Shown here: positions 9,417 through 20,340 of the stretch, in pieces | Layout of the letters: each line of letters starts with the position of its first letter | Position numbering within the stretch: the stretch's first letter is position 1 | Source of the DNA: Plotosus lineatus | Lineage: Eukaryota; Chordata; Actinopteri; Siluriformes; Plotosidae | Reading direction: 5' to 3' | Length of the DNA: 64,000 bases | Assembly: GCA_024760905.1 (NCBI GenBank) | Contig: CM045729.1 | Span: 79,489,050 to 79,553,049, forward strand | Made by a program: the position numbers and the translations under genes | The notes under the pieces: model-generated | The model's database searches: none | Seen by the model: the letters and a program-made list of their open reading frames with translations, nothing else | What the model was told of the DNA's origin: nothing

Positions 9417-10989
9417 GTGTTTCTGGTGCGATTTTGAAGGCAGCGGGACAATCTGTCAGGTCAGGTCAGGTATGAGGGCATGCGTTGGGACAGCACTTCG
9501 CTGCATCCACCAGCTGCCTCCACTCATCCGGTTGTCTCCTGGAGATCGACCAGGCCTGTGCAGGGCCTATACCCCCTGGCAGGGCAGCCCACAGCTGCGA
9601 CAACCATGTCGCACGTGGCTGTCCCCGCGATCGGCTCCAGCCACTAGGATCCCGAACACACAGGATCCGGTGTGCTGGGTCCAAAGGCAGGAAACGCGCC
9701 AAGTGCCCATAGTAGCGCAACTGACGGTCGCGGATCAAGCAGATTACTTTTACCATCCCCGCATCCTTGAGCACCTTCCGGTTGGTAACAAAGTCCCGCC
9801 AGTGGTATCCAAAGATGCAGCGAAGGGAAGTCGTAACGAAGGAGTTCAGTTGTTGTCCAAGCTCAACCATGAGCGTCCATGTCTCGCTCGCGTAGAGCAA
9901 GACAAGGAACACAAGGGAGCGAAAGACTCCCGCCGCCATGATCCAGTCCATTGCAGTACTGAAGAGAGTGGGGGCCAGAACACACCCCTGCCTCACTCCA
10001 GTCTCGACCGAAAAGAAGTCAGAGGTGGAGCCCCCACACCTCATAGCACTCTCTGTCCCAGAACACAGCGACGATATCAGCCGGACCAGAGCCGACGGGA
10101 TCCCACGTAGACGAAGTATGCCCCAGAGGGCCTCCCGATCCACCGAGTCGAACGGCTTGCGAAGGTCTATATAGGCGGCAAGGAACCCCCTATCAAACTG
10201 TCACAAGCGCTCGGATAGGACGCGGCACGCCAGAATGCGGTCAACGGTAGACCTCTTCGGTGTGAACCCGGACTGTTCAGGGCGTTGGTGCACTAGAAGC
10301 TGCTGTTGGATTCTGTCCAGTAGAATCCGTGCGAAGACCTTACCCGGAACTGAGAGGAGAGTAACCCCCCGGTAACTGTTGCATTCTCAGGTATCACCCT
10401 TCCCCTTCCAGATCGGGACAACGATGCCCTGTTTCCTGTCAGTTGGGATGACACCAGTGCTCCACACGGAGCACATGAGAACGAACAGCCACCTGAGGAT
10501 GGCCTCACCTCCTGTCTTAAGCATTTCCACGTGGATACCACAAACTCCTGCAGATTTGCCATCCGCCAAGCGCCACACCGCCCTCCGAGTTTCCTCGAGA
10601 GTTGGCGGGTCGCAGCCTGGGGGAGGGTCGGCAGCAAGAGTTTCAGCATCCCCGACGACCAGGCTCCAGCTAGACAATCGGTGGTGGATGAATGCAAAAA
10701 GCATGGTAACCAATCAGTAAATATGCACGTTTCATTTCCTGCTGAATTACCACAGCAAACTGTTGTTGCTCTGTTCCAGAGTATTTGATGCACTAATGTA
10801 TAACATTGACAGGTCAAAGGAAACAAAATGAAGTGGTATTGACAAGCGGAGGTAAACTTTCATGTAAGCACATTGCGCAGATGGTTGGGCCCAATAATGC
10901 TGCTGATATTACTATCTCTGTGGAGAAAGTCCTAAAACTGTGTGAAACCACTGTGGCTGCCACGGTAGTCTTCCCTGCAATTGGCACAG
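9417..10989 (+). pseudogene. PARP14-like macrodomain exons, disrupted by a LINE
   Basis: Macrodomains bind or hydrolyse ADP-ribose; PARP9/14/15-type proteins carry several. Exon 1 begins after AG at 9415-9416 and reads VSGAILKAAGQS, the conserved ADP-ribose-loop segment; it is split by an antisense LINE (9457-10672). It resumes at 10683 as VDECKKH and ends at 10705 before GTAACC. A 107-bp intron follows. Exon 2 (10813-10989) reads LTSGGKLSCKHIAQMVGP and ends FPAIGTG just before GTGAGG, a good donor site. All three boundaries are phase 1 and the frame joins without a stop. The LINE target duplication is GACAATCTGT/GACAATCGGT (9447-9456, 10673-10682). I found no upstream or downstream exons, so this may be a partial duplicate. 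Family assignment is by motif recognition only. Confidence 0.8.
9457..10672 (-). mobile_element. LINE-3, 5'-truncated and internally deleted
   Basis: Minus-strand RT remnants in several frames: NSYRGVTLLSV-like block, palm motif A AAYIDLRKPFDSVDREALWG with its Asp kept, motif B VRQGCVLAPTLFS. The frame then jumps from AMDWIMAAG to VLLYASETWTL, so the FADD catalytic motif and about 100 codons are deleted. The C-terminus runs through RQLRYYGHLARFLPLDPAHR. The 3' end is a short (CCTGA)n tail at 9457-9470. Clade not certain. Confidence 0.85.
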
Positions 10990-11153
10990 GTGAGGCTACA
11001 ATCATTTCAAATGAACAGATGCACTGTTAATCAAAAAAAACCCCCCAAAAAAACATTAAGATTGACTCTTTTTTTTGGGGGGGGCTGATTTTAGCCTTGA
11101 TTGTGTCAGTTGGTCAGGTGGAGGCACAGCAATATAATATGGTGCAAAAAAAA

Positions 11154-11335
11154 AAAAAAATGAAGTCAGCTGATGACCTGAACACTCCGAATGACCGGAA
11201 CATCCCATCAGAGGACTTTTTCCTCCCCCGACTTAAATGGTCAGCGTGGTTCAAAGAGCATGAGAAATTATTTTCACACATGAACTGGCAGTTTGTGATG
11301 TACTAGAACAGACTTCATAGAGTGGTTCAATTTCC
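11154..11335 (+). pseudogene. Tc1-like transposase fragment (second family)
   Basis: Reads NTPNDRNIPSEDFF then, after an apparent internal deletion, WFKEHEKLFSHMNW, resembling Tc1-type transposases where these segments flank the second catalytic Asp. That Asp is missing. No inverted ends found. Preceded by a poly-A run (11143-11159). Confidence 0.5.
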
Positions 11336-11434
11336 AATCATCTAGATGTTGGTGATGATGAAGCCCACACTGGATGGAAATAAACTTTGTGATGTTTTTC
11401 AAGTTTGTTGAAACAATGCCCATGCAATCCCTCA

Positions 11435-11490
11435 GTGCAGCTCACCAGGTTATCCGAGGCCGACCGTGTCTCTCACCGTCTATGGTGTTG
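11435..11490 (+). mobile_element. SINE-1 body fragment
   Basis: GTGCAGCTCACCAGGTTATC and TCTCTCACCGTCTATGGTGT are SINE-1 body sequence; head and tail absent. The flanking stretches 11336-11434 and 11491-11686 hold nothing recognisable. Confidence 0.65.
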
Positions 11491-11681
11491 TCAAGTACAT
11501 AGCTTAACAAAGCCATGAAAATGTTTTTATTAATGATTATATATTATTAAATATTATTATTTTCTATTATAAAATAGAACCGGTGCTAGGCTAATAGTAG
11601 CTGGCGCTTCCTCCCGCTGCCGGCACTGAATGAAAAGTATGTTATAGTTTTAGTTTTGCTTATTTTTTAATGTAGAAAATA

Positions 11682-11686
<5 letters not shown>

Positions 11687-11726
<40 letters not shown>
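11687..11726. repeat. (GT)n microsatellite
   Basis: Pure GT array of about 40 bp. Confidence 0.95.
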
Positions 11727-11729
<3 letters not shown>

Positions 11730-11813
11730 CTTTTAGACTCTACCTACTAACATGCCTGCAAATAAAAATACTGTCGTTCAAAGTGCTGGAGAAATATTTT
11801 ACAATATCAAATA

Positions 11814-12081
11814 CAGTATGCCCTTGACTATTCGCGGATTTGCACCCACGGTTTGAGTATTCGCTGACTGCCAAGCAACCGGCACGTGATTCAAATTCAG
11901 CCAATGGCTGCCCTCCTTTCTCCTGATTGGTTGAGCTGATGTCCCACCCCTTTTTCCTCATTCACGCACAAGTTGTCAATGAGCCTATTTTTTGGTGTGT
12001 TTTAATTACCAGTTAAGCTCTATACCACTCAAACACTGTGCGTTTTCTTTGGTGAACCCGATAGATGTGGAGGGCCTACTG
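11814..12081. mobile_element. Tigger-derived MITE, 268 bp
   Basis: Left end CAGTATGCCCTTGACTATTC, right end inward CAGTAGGCCCTCCACATC, TA outside both (11812-11813, 12082-12083). Most of its body matches the left 230 bp of the Tigger element at 6479 (GATTCAAATT.AGCCAATGGC, CGCACAAGTTGTCAATG). It is therefore an internally deleted relative. Confidence 0.75.
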
Positions 12082-12223
12082 TAAAAAATCATTTAAAGAA
12101 TTAAGAGTTCTGTTGTATACTGGATGTTTAACAGTGGATTTTTTTTCTCCCAATAGTTAAAATTGAGGGTGTGTGGGTTGAGATAAAGAGGGAAATTCTG
12201 TAAAGCATCATTATGTCATAGTA

Positions 12224-12510
12224 CAGTAGGCCCTCATTATTCACGGGGGTTCGGTTCCGGCCCCTCCCACGAATGAGGAAAATCCGCGAGTTCTGTACCC
12301 GGAAGAAAAACCCTATGTATCATATTACATGCGTGAATGATCAACCGGAAGTAAAATCCTATGTATCTATTACATGTATTAAAATATACTTCTTAAACAC
12401 ATTCTATAGACAGTCATACTCTTTAATACAGTATTAATGTCGTAAAATATAGTAATGATTAAGAAAACATTTTATTGATAATAAAATATAAATATTATAC
12501 AGCATATACA
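12224..12510 (-). mobile_element. Tigger 3'-end fragment
   Basis: Starts CAGTAGGCCCTCATTATTCA after TA and matches, reverse-complemented, the right 300 bp of the element at 6479-8084 (TATTACATGCGTGAAT, AACACATTCTATAGACAGTC). It runs into the TA repeat that hosts the Tc1 element. Confidence 0.7.
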
Positions 12511-12512
12511 TC

Positions 12513-12540
<28 letters not shown>
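12511..12540. repeat. (TA)n(CA)n microsatellite
   Basis: TA then CA dinucleotides directly at the left end of the Tc1 element. Confidence 0.9.
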
Positions 12541-14267
<1,727 letters not shown>

Positions 14268-14268
14268 A

Positions 14269-14338
14269 CAGTAGGCCCTTGATTCGTGGTTTTGCATTCA
14301 CGGCTTTGCATGTGTGCGGATTGCCGAGCAACTGTCCC
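14269..14338 (+). mobile_element. Tigger left-end fragment
   Basis: CAGTAGGCCCTTGATTCGTG follows TA and continues like the left ends at 6479 and 11814 (GGATTGCCGAGCAAC). Truncated. Confidence 0.55.
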
Positions 14339-14339
14339 T

Positions 14340-14512
14340 TCACACATTAGTTGCATCTGTGCATGTCCGCCTCAAAGCAAGAAGATCCTGGGCTTAAGTC
14401 CAGGTCCAGGTACAAGCTCGGGTGTTTCTGTGTGGTTTATATGCTCTCCCTGTGCTTGCGTGGGTTTCTTCCGGACACTTTGTTTTCCTTCCACTGTTCA
14501 CATGCATGCCCT
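14340..14512 (+). mobile_element. SINE-2 head fragment
   Basis: GCATGTCCGCCTCAAAGCAA, AGAAGATCCTGGGCTTAAGT and GCTTGCGTGGGTTTCTTCC mark the SINE-2 head. Tail missing. Confidence 0.7.
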
Positions 14513-14514
14513 TT

Positions 14515-14638
14515 TAAAATTTTTTTCCCCATTTTCTCCCTAATTTAGCTGTATCCAGTTCCCGCCCAGCAAGTATTGCCTTACCTATTACACAACCACT
14601 ACCAACCAGTGAGAGGCGAAAGCATGCACACTGATCAA
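14515..14638 (-). mobile_element. SINE-5 3' fragment
   Basis: Begins with TTTTTTCCCCATTTTCTCCC, CTGTATCCAGTTCCC and ACTACCAACCAGTGAGAGGC, matching 62725-62850 in the same orientation. Only the 3' part is present. Confidence 0.6.
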
Positions 14639-14845
14639 ATTTGGAAAGAACCCTCTGTGCACACAATCTGCAAGGACTGCTGGTGTTGTTCCCTGTCCTT
14701 GAGGTGACTTCCATCATTGATTCTGAACAAGATCAGAAAGCATTTCTCAGTGACCTGGCAAGTATCAATATTATCAGATGATGGTTTCTTTAGGCCACCT
14801 CTGTCCTTCAACAAACGAAGAGGATGTGTGGAGTCGAAGTCATGT
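14636..14845 (+). repeat. Dispersed unit of unknown identity, copy 2
   Basis: Near-identical counterpart of 8811-9026 and likewise followed by a SINE type A tail. The shared frame HNLQGLLVLFPVLEVTSIID continues to DLASINIIR and then a stop. No family recognised. Confidence 0.65.
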
Positions 14846-14929
14846 GCTGTCAGTGCCTTGGATTAAAACCTGCAGGTAACGTGCTTCATCTTTTGCACAA
14901 TAAAGGCTGTGATGTAATTGATGACTGCC

Positions 14930-15127
14930 TCCTTGTGGTGAGAGGCATATAAAAGAACCATTCCTGACTTTTTTCAAGAGTAGCCGCATAGACGTCCGTG
15001 TGTTTCTGCCCTGTGATGGCCTGGCGAGCTGTCCAGGGTGTACTCTGCCCTCGCCTGGACTCTGCTGGGATGGGTGCCAGCCTCCCCGCGACCCTAATTA
15101 GGATTAAGCGGTTACAGAAAATGAACA
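14930..15127 (+). mobile_element. SINE-1A, 3' two thirds
   Basis: GAGAGGCATATAAAAGAACC, TTCAAGAGTAGCCGCATAG, then the type A tail to GGTTACAGAAAATGAA. Confidence 0.8.
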
Positions 15128-15203
15128 TAAACACACAGCTTAATTGACAGGCAACAAGGCAGCTATTAGAATACAGGTGCACATTAAGCATTGAAATTAA
15201 GTG

Positions 15204-15204
<1 letters not shown>

Positions 15205-15233
<29 letters not shown>
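15205..15233. repeat. Poly-A run
   Basis: About 29 A residues followed by GAAAG. Confidence 0.9.
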
Positions 15234-15235
<2 letters not shown>

Positions 15236-15562
15236 AAGATCCTGTCATCCAGCAATACAGCGCTCACACCCTGGTAATATTCAGTTTGAAACATCGACGT
15301 GATCAGTTAATGCCTGAAGTCTATTGTATGGCTAACACTATTGGCAAATTTATGTAAATAGCTTGATTAGAAGGGTGTGTCTTACTTAATTTTCAACATT
15401 AGAGAAAGAACTGTTGATTCGAAAATCATAAATATGAAAAGCTAAATTATGGTTATGAGATGTTGTTTCATAATGATACACCATAAAAGTAGCATCACAT
15501 AATTATGCCTTAATAATGGCAGAAGTTAACCAGGCACCAAATCAGTAATCAGCTGCTTTATA
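15234..15562. other. No recognisable feature
   Basis: AT-rich single-copy-looking DNA without a credible reading frame. Confidence 0.4.
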
Positions 15563-15686
15563 CATTCATTCTGAACCTCTTCGTCTTAATTAGGGTCACA
15601 GGGAGGTTGGTGCTTATCTCAGCCAACTCTCAGCAAGGGTGGGAGACACCCTGTACAGCTTGCTAGGCCATCGTAGTGCAGAAACA
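15563..15686 (-). mobile_element. SINE type A tail
   Basis: Starts ATTCATTCTGAACC; contains TTAGGGTCACAGGGAGG and GCTAGGCCATCG. Head missing. Downstream 15687-16308 is AT-rich with nothing recognised. Confidence 0.7.
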
Positions 15687-16308
15687 AGCTGACAGCAATC
15701 CAAGTGTCTACATATTATAATTAATTTAAAATTATATAAACTGTAATTTACTCCTGGATACTTAATGGAAAAACCATTAAAATAGTTTTAATTTCAGACA
15801 AAAAAACAAACAAAACAAAAACACTGAGTAGTGGAATATTTGGATGGTCTTTTAGTACAAGTAAGTGAAGCACACTCCATAATTAGAATGAACAGAATTC
15901 ATTCACTTTAAAAAATGATGCAAATCCCCAGTAAACAGAAAATTAAGATAACTAACACCAATACCGCTAACAAGTCGACTGGCTAACCACAATGATCGCG
16001 ACTCAAGTTAACGTTGTCCAAACCACCTTCTGTCAATCTCTTCAGTCCAACGATGTCAGTCAAATAAGACATGCTCCCAAATATGCAAAAATATGAGGCC
16101 TAATGAGCCCTGGGATAATTCTCAGAGTAAACAGCATAAAATAGATAAGGAGAAAATAAATTAGCCAATGAACTCAAAACAACTTGTGGAAAAACTTTCC
16201 TGACCATATTTTGATTCAAAAATGTGTCATTTTGGAATGAAACTAGAAGTCTTTTTGAGCCAGTCCCTAGTGGATCTCAGTGGTATTGCACTCATTGAAG
16301 ACATGTTT

Positions 16309-16423
16309 GTTTCATTCTGAACCGCTTAATCCTAATTAGGGTCACGAGGAGGCTGGCTTCCATCTCAGCCGACTCTTGGCGAGGGTGTGATACACCCTCG
16401 ACAGCTCACCAGGCCATCTCAGG
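16309..16423 (-). mobile_element. SINE type A tail
   Basis: TTTCATTCTGAACCGCTTAA, TTAGGGTCACGAGGAGG, ACAGCTCACCAGGCCATC. Head missing. 16424-16689 holds nothing I recognise. Confidence 0.75.
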
Positions 16424-16689
16424 GCTATCTAGACTTGTGGGTAAGCTTAATTTTCCAGCTCAGGCCAGTTGCTGCTTGCTGTGGGAGCAGTTATCACAAG
16501 GATCAAATACTCATGACCCAACACCACTACCACTGATAGCACTCATTTAAAGATGGACATGATGTGCAATACTGTTAACACAGAGTGAGGAAAGAAACCT
16601 TCCGAGAGGGTTACATAACGTGTAAACTATCTGCTGTCTGTGTTTGACATACTAATGGTTCACCGAAGGAGTGAACATAAAAATAATCC

Positions 16690-17350
16690 AAAATAGACCA
16701 ATGTGGAGGTTAAAGTTTATTTTCTTACTGTGACACAACAAGATTCAGTGCTCCTCGGAGGCAAAGCCTTCTCTGCTGGTCTAAACACTCTCAAACCTAC
16801 ACTTCGAATTTCAATTGGAGAATCTCTTACCTGTTGGCTGCACTGCTTCCAGTGTGTATGTGGATGTTCGATTTTTTTTTTATCCAATCAGATTTCAGCT
16901 TCTATGTACTGCCATGCCAATCTAACCTGCCCAAGGCCTTCAGAATCAGCAGTGCCGGCCGATTCACTTAAACTATATTAGCAATGGAGCTGCTTCTTTA
17001 ACCAATCAGATTTCAGATTCGCCTCACAGGGCCACCTAACTGGCCCACAATAACGTTCGCATTTTTCCGTCCCGTGATTGGTTGTTCGGGGCAAAACTTC
17101 CTGAATTGTCTGTAGCGATCTACAGACGATGCATTTAAGTTAGAGATTTTTACGCACACAATGGCTGACAGATCAGGAGAAATTAACTTGGTGATGAATA
17201 TTTTTAAATGTGGACTTTTTCAGAAACGCTAGCATCATATGGAGAGGTTGAGGAAGTGAAGGTAAGGTTTATCGTGTTTTATTTTTGTCTGACTGCCAAT
17301 TTACCAGAAGCTTCCACCTGTAAATGCTAGTGAAAGTTGTGTAATACTCA
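16690..17350 (+). repeat. Repeat X, unassigned interspersed element
   Basis: Its last 85 bp (17258-17343) recurs inverted at 25678-25764 (CAATTTACC.GAAGCTTCC, GTGAAAGTTGTGTAAT). The interior has repeated CCAATCAG boxes (16887, 17011) and a possible short start MADRSGEINLVMNIFKC at 17161. It may be the 5' part of a DNA transposon; no ends found. Confidence 0.45.
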
Positions 17351-17351
17351 G

Positions 17352-17810
17352 CATTCATTCATTCATTTTCTAAACCACTTAATCGTCAGCGTGTTTCCGC
17401 CCTGCGATGGCCTGACAAGCTGTCCAGGGTGTACTCTGCCCTCGCCCTGAGTTGGCTGGGATGGGCACCAGCCTCCCCGCGACCCTAATTAGGATTAAGC
17501 GGTTACAGAAAATGAGCTTAATCTTCATTAGGGTCATGGAGAGGCTGGCACTCATCACAACAGACTCCGGGCAAGGGCAGAGTACACCCTGGACAGCTCG
17601 CCAGGCCATCACAAGACATTGCAAAGAAACACATTGACGGCTATGCAGCCTACTCTTGATGAAAGTCAGCAATAGTTCTTTTACAGCCTCACACTATAGA
17701 TAGTGAGAGACATGGCCGGCCTTTGATAACCCAGTTAGCTGCACTGCGGGGACAATGACAACCCTTTGAGAGTGGGGCTTGAACCCCCAACCTTGGGATC
17801 AGAGATCCAG
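17352..17810 (-). mobile_element. SINE-1A interrupted by another SINE
   Basis: Minus-strand element from CATTCATTCATTTTCTAAAC to the degraded head near GGATCAGAGATCCAGTGCA. A plus-strand SINE tail (17385-17516) is inserted with the 7-bp target duplication CTTAATC (17378-17384, 17517-17523). Confidence 0.8.
17385..17516 (+). mobile_element. SINE type A, 5'-truncated, nested
   Basis: GTCAGCGTGTTTCCGCCCTG to GGTTACAGAAAATGAG. Flanked by CTTAATC on both sides, so it inserted after truncation. Confidence 0.8.
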
Positions 17811-19167
17811 TGCAGTGTCTGATTAGCAGCAGAAATGCACGAGATCCTCTCTCTGCAATACAATACCTTGTTTTTGTATATTATTGATGGTGTGTATGAT
17901 TGCAACATGATAGTTGTGGTATTAAGAGTTAGATTAAGTCCGTTAAGTCAAATTGATGGCCCTTGTTCTCCCAGGGGTTTGAAATGATTTGCTCTCAATT
18001 ATAGTGTCCCTTATCATCTACTATACTGTACATTTCAAGATGAAGTGTTATTTATTTTCAGATCAATGACTGAGGAGGATTAGGAACAGTTCATTTATGG
18101 TGCAGATTTAAGACTTGGGCTGGATTCAACTACATTCAGGTCCAGTTAAAGACTCCCTATTGTGTGCAGATAGCACAGGGTATTTTTGGCAAAAATTACT
18201 TTAACTAATTTTTTCCAGAAGAAATTTTAAACCTCTTAAAATGTCTGCACTATGATCCATTTAGAATGGAAAAGAAATACAACTCACTGTGATCTTATTG
18301 GGAGTTTCAATTTTTTCCACAGTATTAAAATGTACAGTATATTATTTTCTATTTTATATGTATGGATATACTGGACATAAATAAACATTCATAAATCCCA
18401 TTTTATTTCAGAGGAGGGTTTATGTTGGAAATCAAACTGGTTACTCACGGAAAAGTAAATAAACAATAATGAAAAAAATAAATACAGCAATGGATTACTG
18501 CGCAGCCGACATATATTTCCCACATGTCCCCTGTAATACATCTCAAAGAATCAGAACAGGTCTGAGATGCACGTTAATCTTTCTGTTATGAAACGCAGCT
18601 TCAACAGTGAGTACACTGACACCGGAATCACCACTTTATATTTAGAAATAATCTTATATTTTATTATACATGTGTGAGATGGCAGGAGGCGCTGTGTGTA
18701 GGAAATACGCAGAGCTCTTTTTTTGAAAACAAAATTATAAATAGAGGCGAACAGGACTCCCGTCAACCACCTATTTATATAAAGGGCATCACTGTGGATC
18801 ATTTCACGGGTTTTCTTTGGAAATAAAAAAGGGGCGGATTTGTGTGTTCTGTGCAAAAATCAGTCACTTGAGCTGTTCAAAAACAAGTAAAAAAGGATTA
18901 GCTGCTTCTGAAGCTCATTGCTTCTATTCAAGCTTCTCTGAAACTCAGCAAATCTTGATCAGGTCCAAAACCTTTCCCCAAGACTGCGAGGACAGTCCAC
19001 TTACCTCAAATTCAACCAACGACCATATATACGACAGAAAATATATTCGATTACCCTTGAACTAAAATTCGCTTGTACAGTTACCCTTGATTGTTTACAT
19101 GCGAGCTAAAGTTTACACAACCAGCTCACCCTTATTCTATGATTGTTGAAATTGTATCCACTGCATA
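17811..19167. other. No recognisable gene
   Basis: AT-rich DNA. A TATA-like CTATTTATATAAAGGG (18770) precedes a 70-odd-codon frame at 18817-19065 without recognisable motifs; I do not treat this as a gene. Confidence 0.35.
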
Positions 19168-19175
19168 GCGTAGGT

Positions 19176-19378
19176 CAGTGTTTTCAAACCTTTTTGGGCC
19201 AAGGCACACCTTTTACATTCGAAAAATCACGAGGCACACCACGAAACAAAAATGATACTGCCCTCTAGCAGAACAGCACTGTTACTACACGCTAAGTGAA
19301 ATTGGTTAATCTTCCGCGGCACACATCATGATTTCTCACGGCACACTAATGTGCCGCGGAACAGGTTGGGAAACACTG
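19176..19378. mobile_element. hAT-type MITE, 203 bp, perfect 8-bp target duplication
   Basis: Left end CAGTGTTTTCAAACC; right end inward CAGTGTTTCCCAACC. The target duplication GCGTAGGT is perfect (19168-19175, 19379-19386). The interior has opposed GGCACAC motifs. Non-coding. Confidence 0.88.
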
Positions 19379-19511
19379 GCGTAGGTGATTCTATGTTTTC
19401 ACAGGCTGTCCATTGACGCCGCATTTGCCGCTGTTGCATCCACTGCAGGCACTTCTTGTTACGCTCTCACAGTACTATTTCTTCATGGATTTCATTTATA
19501 TTTATGTTGAA

Positions 19512-19841
19512 TGGTGGCAGCAGTGGCCTGGTGGTAAGGGCTGGATTGCCAATCCTAAGCTTGGTGGTTCAAGCCCCACTCTCAATGGGTTGTCACTACT
19601 GTCCCCCTCCAGTGCAGCTAACTGAGTTACCAATGGCCAGCCATGTCTCTCACTGTCTATAGTGTGAGGCTGTATAAGAACCATTACTAACTTTCACAAG
19701 CATAGGCTGCATAGCCATCAGTGTGTTTCTGCCCTGCGATGGCCTGGTGAGCTGGCCATTGTGTACTCTGCTCTTGTGCAGAGTCGGCTGAAATGGGCAC
19801 CTACGACCCTAATTAGGATTATGCAGTTCAGAAAAAGAATG
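19512..19841 (+). mobile_element. SINE-1A, near full length
   Basis: Head GGCAGCAGTGGCCTGGTGG with B box GGTTCAAGCCCC, body GTCTCTCACTGTCTATAGTG, then the type A tail (TGCGATGGCCTGGTGAGC, CCTAATTAGGATTATGCAG). Confidence 0.88.
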
Positions 19842-20330
19842 CCGATCAAACCTGAACCATCTTAACCTATTTTTCGAGGTCATGGAGGTCAGTTCATTAG
19901 CAATCTCTGTTAACCCTAGCAGGTTCAGTTTTGGTCAGATCACTTTCTAATTCATACCTGTGGGATTTGATGTGAAGGTTCTCAAGATTATTGAAACTGA
20001 GTCACCTTGACCTAATTTCAAGGCCACTGGAGTCACGGAAAAATCCACGTTGTCAAGTAAAAGGTCAGATATGTAAAACTCATTTCATCACTGTGACCTC
20101 ATTTTCAAGGTCACAGAGCTCAAAGTAAGTGAAAGTTTACATCCAGAATATCGAAATCTTAATTGAGTTGTTTTTATTTCATATCAGGCATGACCTGACA
20201 TCACGTCCTATCAGCTTATCCAAACTTTGTCACCTTGATACTTAACAGAGGCCAACATATCAAAAATGCCTGTACGAAGTTTACTGTTGATCACGTAGGG
20301 ATACATTTAGTGTTCTGTGACAACAACTTA
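19842..20330. repeat. Repeat rich in AGGTCA/TGACCT motifs
   Basis: AGGTCA-type and TGACCT-type words recur about every 20-60 bp (TCGAGGTCATGGAGGTCAG near 19875; GTGACCTCATTTTCAAGGTC near 20092). The layout suggests degenerate tandem units of an old repeat. No coding frame. Confidence 0.5.
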
Positions 20331-20340
20331 TTGACGAGTA

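Noticed and set aside
9370..10110. 246-codon plus-strand frame
   Set aside because: Antisense shadow of LINE-3; only its first few codons overlap the macrodomain exon, in a different frame.
18770..19065. TATA-like box with a downstream short frame
   Set aside because: AT-rich background makes such boxes frequent; the frame lacks an ATG start at its beginning and any known motif.
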